Below, one piece after another: positions 7,301 to 8,345 of a DNA stretch of 8,345 bases. Origin of the DNA: an uncultured Streptococcus sp. (lineage in GTDB: Bacteria > Bacillota > Bacilli > Lactobacillales > Streptococcaceae). The position numbers and the translations under genes were made by a program. The stretch covers positions 1-8,345 of the forward strand of contig CAJPSM010000057.1 of assembly GCA_905373305.1 (NCBI GenBank). Reading direction: 5' to 3'. Each line of letters opens with the position of its first letter. Position 1 is the first letter of the stretch. The notes under the pieces are model-generated. The model did no database searches. It was not told the origin of the DNA and saw only the letters and a list, made by a program, of their open reading frames with translations.

Positions 7301-8345
7301 AAAATTTGTTGTTCCACAAAGACTTTAGTAGCCTTTTTATCCGTATTTTTAATCCTACTCTGAACCTGTGTTTCAACATTCCCTTCTTTTTGCTCAGCAA
7401 GTTTTGGTGTAGTGATATGATTACCATTTTCGGCAACATGAACTTTATCACGATAACTAAGGGTTACATCACGATAAATCCCACTTCCTGAATACCAGCG
7501 ACTACTTGGTTGCTTATTGGTCACTTGAACAGTAATTGAATTTTCACTACCATCCTTGTTTAAAAATTCTGTGATATCATATGAAAAATGATTATAGCCG
7601 CTTGGATAATGTCCGACAAATTTACCATTTACATAGACTTTTGAATCCATGTAAACCCCATCAAAATTGATACGAACATCCTTATTCTTGTCAGCTTCAT
7701 TTAATGTGAAAGTCTTACGATACCAAGCTGTTCCACCATTTAACTGGCCACCCTCATTACGCGCGGGAGATTTGTGATCAAAGTCAAAATAAATACTCCA
7801 ATCATGAGGAAGATTCAATTTAGACCAATCATGAACATCCACATCTTTTTTTGAAAAATCTCCCTGGGCATTTAGTTTAAAATACCAATCTTTATTAAAA
7901 TCTTGTTTTCGTTCCGATAATAGCTGTTTTTCCTTTTCAACTTCGGCTTTGTTTGACTCTCTAGACAGCACTTGCGATTTTTCAGAAGAAGGTTTAATCT
8001 CTGTGTCTGCTTTCACTTGATCCTTTTCAGAAGTTTTTTTAGAATCCTCTTTCACTTCTGTTCCAGCTGTTACTGCAGATTCAACAGGCTTTGGATTTGC
8101 CTCTTCAGATTTCTGTTTGTTATCAGCCTTGTTTCCTTCTTCTACTTTATTTGGAGTTTCCCCTTTAGGACTAACCAATTCACGACTACTCTCGTTAGTA
8201 GGTGTAGTAGGTTCTGTATCCTTAGTCACTTTGTCTTCTGCCGATTCAGCTTTTGGTTTTACAAACTCACGCCCACCATTCTCATCAGCCTTTGCAATAG
8301 CAGCTACCACATCATCGGGAAGCTTATCTAAAGGTTGAGCTTGAT
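1294..8345 (-). CDS. bgaA: Cell-wall-anchored GH2 beta-galactosidase/adhesin BgaA; 5' end outside window
   Basis: The frame is open from the right edge to TAG (1296-1294), with at least 2349 codons visible. The true start and the expected export signal (YSIRK type in this family) are missing. Modules: charged, disordered K/E/T-rich stalk (1-135); GH2 sugar-binding, Ig-like and TIM-barrel domains (136-735) with acid/base Glu547 and nucleophile Glu627; DUF4982-like and C-terminal GH2 domains (about 755-965); bacterial Ig (Big_4-like) modules near 970-1122, 1205-1455 and 1716-1801; two CBM71-like modules (1458-1637, 1802-1980); three short DGK-type beta modules (1126-1200, 1646-1715, 1994-2068); a G5 domain (2078-2153); a P-E-[F/Y] repeat array (2171-2282); and LPETG at 2305-2309. 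Known for pneumococcal BgaA: it releases terminal beta-1,4-linked galactose from host N-glycans, after sialidase NanA and before hexosaminidase StrH, and its CBMs promote adherence. I recall pneumococcal BgaA as about 2230 residues, so this version looks longer. No frameshift or internal stop is seen. Confidence 0.95.
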   Translation of the reverse strand, partial: QAQPLDKLPDDVVAAIAKADENGGREFVKPKAESAEDKVTKDTEPTTPTNESSRELVSPKGETPNKVEEGNKADNKQKSEEANPKPVESAVTAGTEVKEDSKKTSEKDQVKADTEIKPSSEKSQVLSRESNKAEVEKEKQLLSERKQDFNKDWYFKLNAQGDFSKKDVDVHDWSKLNLPHDWSIYFDFDHKSPARNEGGQLNGGTAWYRKTFTLNEADKNKDVRINFDGVYMDSKVYVNGKFVGHYPSGYNHFSYDITEFLNKDGSENSITVQVTNKQPSSRWYSGSGIYRDVTLSYRDKVHVAENGNHITTPKLAEQKEGNVETQVQSRIKNTDKKATKVFVEQQIFTKEGKVVSELVRSETKNLAENETADFRQTILVNKPTLWTTKSYHTQLYVLKTKVYKEGQLVDVTEDTFGYRYFNWTAKEGFSLNGERMKFHGVSIHHDNGALGAEENYKATYRKLKLLKDMGVNSIRTTHNPASPQLLDAAASLGLLVQEEAFDTWYGGKKTYDYGRFFDQDATHPEAKKGEKWSDFDLRTMVERDKNNPSIVMWSLGNEVEEANGSPRSIETAKRLKAIIKAIDTERYVTMGENKFSRAATGDFLKLAEIMDAVGMNYGERFYDAVRSAHPDWLIYGSETSSATRTRDSYYNPAQILGHDNRPNRHYEQSDYGNDRVGWGRTATESWTFDRDRAGYAGQFIWTGIDYIGEPTPWHNQDNTPVKSSYFGIIDTAGLPKNDFYLYRSEWYSAKEKPTVRILPHWNWTEETLKERKMLVDGKVPVRTFSNAASVELFLNGESLGKKEFTKKTTEDGRPYHEGAKPSELYLEWLVKYQPGTLTAIARDENGNEIARDSVTTAGEPARVRLTKEEHVITADGKDLSYIHYEIVDGDGNVVPTANNLVHFNLHGQGQIVGVDNGEQASRERYKAQADGTWQRRAFNGKGVVIVKSTEKEGKFTLYADSAGLTSDSATVATVSGKKENRHFVAFAPVKATTDVTTNPELPQTVTAIYSDGSVEEKTVTWDVPSDLLTSAGEKKVSGRVEGLETPAEALVKVIALDRWLPKVATVPVGTNAADLDKTVTAVLTDGSLIDTDVVSWTLKDPAALNKEGGRTEATGKLVDDDREVTATFIASSKETTSSITGLTVGDKALENFESGKTYYRVSLPYTGTIPSVGAQTTGYQVTVQQASADNGYQASLFLSDQKGDLVQTYLIQFVKEAPALKRLEVVVEGKETATEDQVLTYHVIGRYEDGSQTEFSASDIHLEAKSSDGGHLEVNGQNLLLYTKGRVTLTPRIDNQTEKTESVTTEVVIKENKVNKKIVKLHPVSVSTDINQQPNLPKEVGAEFDKGLPRKVSVTWDKVDEKELGHYHSFTLKGHVEGTDIEAQATVTVEGLQVAEEISLTVPKGETVQLPANVRAYHSNGTTIYKDVVWDQVPANFSQTEGVYEINGRLVGSNLTTKAHVRVSSQVVAGNNISKQWTGSQLPAAIVSNTGGDDSANTLNDLTVSRTPSDAKNRWTTWRTNTDNDWASILFGNSGDLTKRFVNNLSVDFYTDGAIGLPKEYVVEYYVGKEVPDLPSDVSHAQRASNHPFNNPDNWKAVENLHAPSQLSATQTNHFTFDKVETYAVRIRMKKADGTSGVGLTELTVLGNKVVSSTSSEISIKVDGKDLEHFNPSKTDYYIPQSSKEITATASNNGLVTVVPATSPKGATRLILKAEDGTVLKEYRIFRNDERETSQPLAAENSAKILNIGDALRLPSEVTVYYPTSTTWTTDKLAVKWDAIPEHATEHEGTFEITGHVIGTNLMTKMQVTVVSKGNQVISENPSNNETDSKAFASTTNDTQAASHDRIFYINDGKYNEDGRWTNWSRTPKNEETSVGLLFKKDGKIATQSIGKVAIQFFKDSGTDAPEKMVLERYIGPAFTEPSTISRYEENADHPFNKAENWAPIPYKASGELVAGKPIEFNFDPVQTTAIRARMTRKATTNGLALVEFTAYSAGKGAEVETPSATISIDGKALENFDPNVTDYTLTTMGSKPKVTATTSGHGVVTVVDSGNANLPTLVRLVSKDGNLVKEYRLHFKSTFQTTPTEGVKNLVAETPSLEIEKTPLPFKEVIRENPELAQGQRRIVSEGQDGEKVDYIQVLGTTRSLVHSEERKAQDRIVEVGVKASISSSKGEEPAPVNEVPEFKGGANFVEAAVNDVPEFKGGANFVEAAVNDVPEFKGGANFVEAAVNEVPEYTGILATVGDQAVPSVEKPEFKGGVNAVMALEHKLPEYRGILATVGNQPAPTVEKPEFKLSSLEKAQTPETPVQVAKEDKRLPETGEKQSETAVFLAGVTLALSAALLTAKLKED
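1465..1800 (-). repeat. bgaA: P-E-[F/Y] brick array in the wall-proximal part of BgaA
   Basis: Protein-level array at residues 2171-2282. Bricks begin P-E-F or P-E-Y at 2171, 2188 and 2205 (17 residues each, PEFKGGANFVEAAVN[D/E]V), 2222 (20 residues, PEYTGILATVGDQAVPSVEK), 2242 (17, PEFKGGVNAVMALEHKL), 2259 (20, PEYRGILATVGNQPAPTVEK) and 2279 (terminal partial brick). There are thus two brick types, F-type of 17 and Y-type of 20, and the F-Y pair forms a 37-residue higher unit. It is probably an extended spacer through the wall that lifts the enzyme above the surface. Confidence 0.9.
1661..1813 (-). repeat. bgaA: Three tandem 51-bp repeats in bgaA
   Basis: Units at 1661-1711, 1712-1762 and 1763-1813. 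The first two are identical over all 51 bases. The third differs at three positions, all within its last 10 bases (D-to-E plus silent changes). The unit length is a multiple of three, so gain or loss of a unit keeps the frame. The near-identity points to recent or homogenised duplication. Confidence 0.95.
1852..2079 (-). other. bgaA: G5 domain of BgaA stalk
   Basis: Residues about 2078-2153. The pattern P-L-P-F-K-E-V-I-R-E-N-P-E-L-A-Q-G-Q-R-R-I-V-S-E-G-Q-D-G, ending D-R-I-V-E-V-G-V-K, is the typical G5 signature. G5 domains occur in streptococcal and staphylococcal surface proteins, sometimes binding N-acetylglucosamine polymers or zinc, often serving as a rigid stalk. Here it joins the sugar-binding part to the wall-spanning repeats. 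Confidence 0.8.
2371..2907 (-). other. bgaA: CBM71-like galactose-binding module 2 of BgaA
   Basis: Residues about 1802-1980. It shares the framework of module 1: Arg1849-Trp1850-Thr-Asn-Trp1853, V-A-I-Q-F-F, E-R-Y-I-G, D-H-P-F-N-K-A-E-N-W, then I-R-A-R-M-T-R-K and G-L-A-L-V-E-F-T-A. The framework is kept but most other positions differ, so this is an old duplication and the two may prefer different glycans. Confidence 0.75.
3400..3939 (-). other. bgaA: CBM71-like galactose-binding module 1 of BgaA
   Basis: Residues about 1458-1637, a discoidin-like beta-sandwich by pattern. Arg1503-Trp1504-Thr-Thr-Trp1507, a strand V-D-F-Y, then E-Y-Y-V-G, H-P-F-N-N-P-D-N-W and the closing V-R-I-R-M-K-K-x-G-x2-G-V-G-L-T-E-L are all mirrored in the second module. 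In pneumococcal BgaA the corresponding CBM71 modules bind terminal galactose, lactose and N-acetyllactosamine. The module boundaries are my estimates. Confidence 0.75.
5416..7905 (-). other. bgaA: GH2 catalytic region of BgaA
   Basis: Residues about 136-965. Sugar-binding jelly roll: D-W-Y-F at 141-144, L-P-H-D-W-S further on, and Y-S-G-S-G-I-Y-R-D-V near its end (before about 288). The Ig-like domain runs to about 410. The TIM barrel begins after F-G-Y-R-Y-F (405-410), and R-T-T-H-N-P is visible in it. The family signature N-P-S-I-V-M-W-S-L-G-N-E ends at Glu547, the expected acid/base. G-S-E-T-S carries Glu627, the expected nucleophile, 80 residues later, as is usual in GH2. F-I-W-T-G-I-D-Y with Trp690 is the conserved substrate-pocket segment. 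All key residues appear intact, so the enzyme should be active. Assignment of the two glutamates is by family pattern. Confidence 0.9.

Noticed and set aside
7972..8338. Plus-strand frames rich in F, R, C and S near the right edge
   Set aside because: Antisense of the K/E/T-rich stalk of bgaA, whose codon bias keeps other frames open; no gene-like composition.

Overview
The window looks like chromosome of a Streptococcus of the mitis group (S. mitis, S. oralis or S. pneumoniae relatives). The base composition is AT-rich. Almost the whole window is one giant LPETG-anchored surface protein that reads as BgaA, the beta-galactosidase of these species. All genes I can support lie on the minus strand, so transcription runs from high to low coordinates.

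Layout in transcription order. (1) 8345-1294: bgaA, open at the right window edge, so its signal peptide and true start are outside. It encodes a GH2 beta-galactosidase followed by many Ig-like modules, two CBM71-like galactose-binding modules, a G5 domain, a repeat array of P-E-[F/Y] bricks and a sortase signal. (2) 1293-1055: a 239-bp intergenic region. It holds a strong bidirectional terminator (1167-1203), what looks like a solo end of an IS3-family insertion sequence (about 1097-1144), and a promoter with a consensus -10 (1071-1076). (3) 1054-233: a 273-residue protein of unproven function. (4) 217-1: the first 72 codons of an ADP-dependent NAD(P)H-hydrate dehydratase (nnrD / YjeF C-terminal family). 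It starts 15 bp after the previous stop codon, so the two form a likely operon.

How they work: BgaA is expected on the cell wall, removing terminal beta-1,4-galactose from host glycans and binding galactosyl sugars through its CBMs. The 273-residue gene and nnrD are a separate transcription unit, insulated from bgaA by the terminator. NnrD repairs damaged NAD(P)H. The 273-residue protein has a pattern faintly like ADP-ribosyltransferase-fold proteins, which would make an NAD-themed pair, but this is only a hypothesis.

I see no clearly new system. The best leads are the nnrD-linked unknown gene, the modular repeat array of the BgaA stalk, the duplicated Ig/CBM/DGK-module block, and the IS remnant beside the promoter. 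BgaA residue numbers count the GTG codon at 8310-8308 as residue 1; this is a counting convention, not a proposed start.
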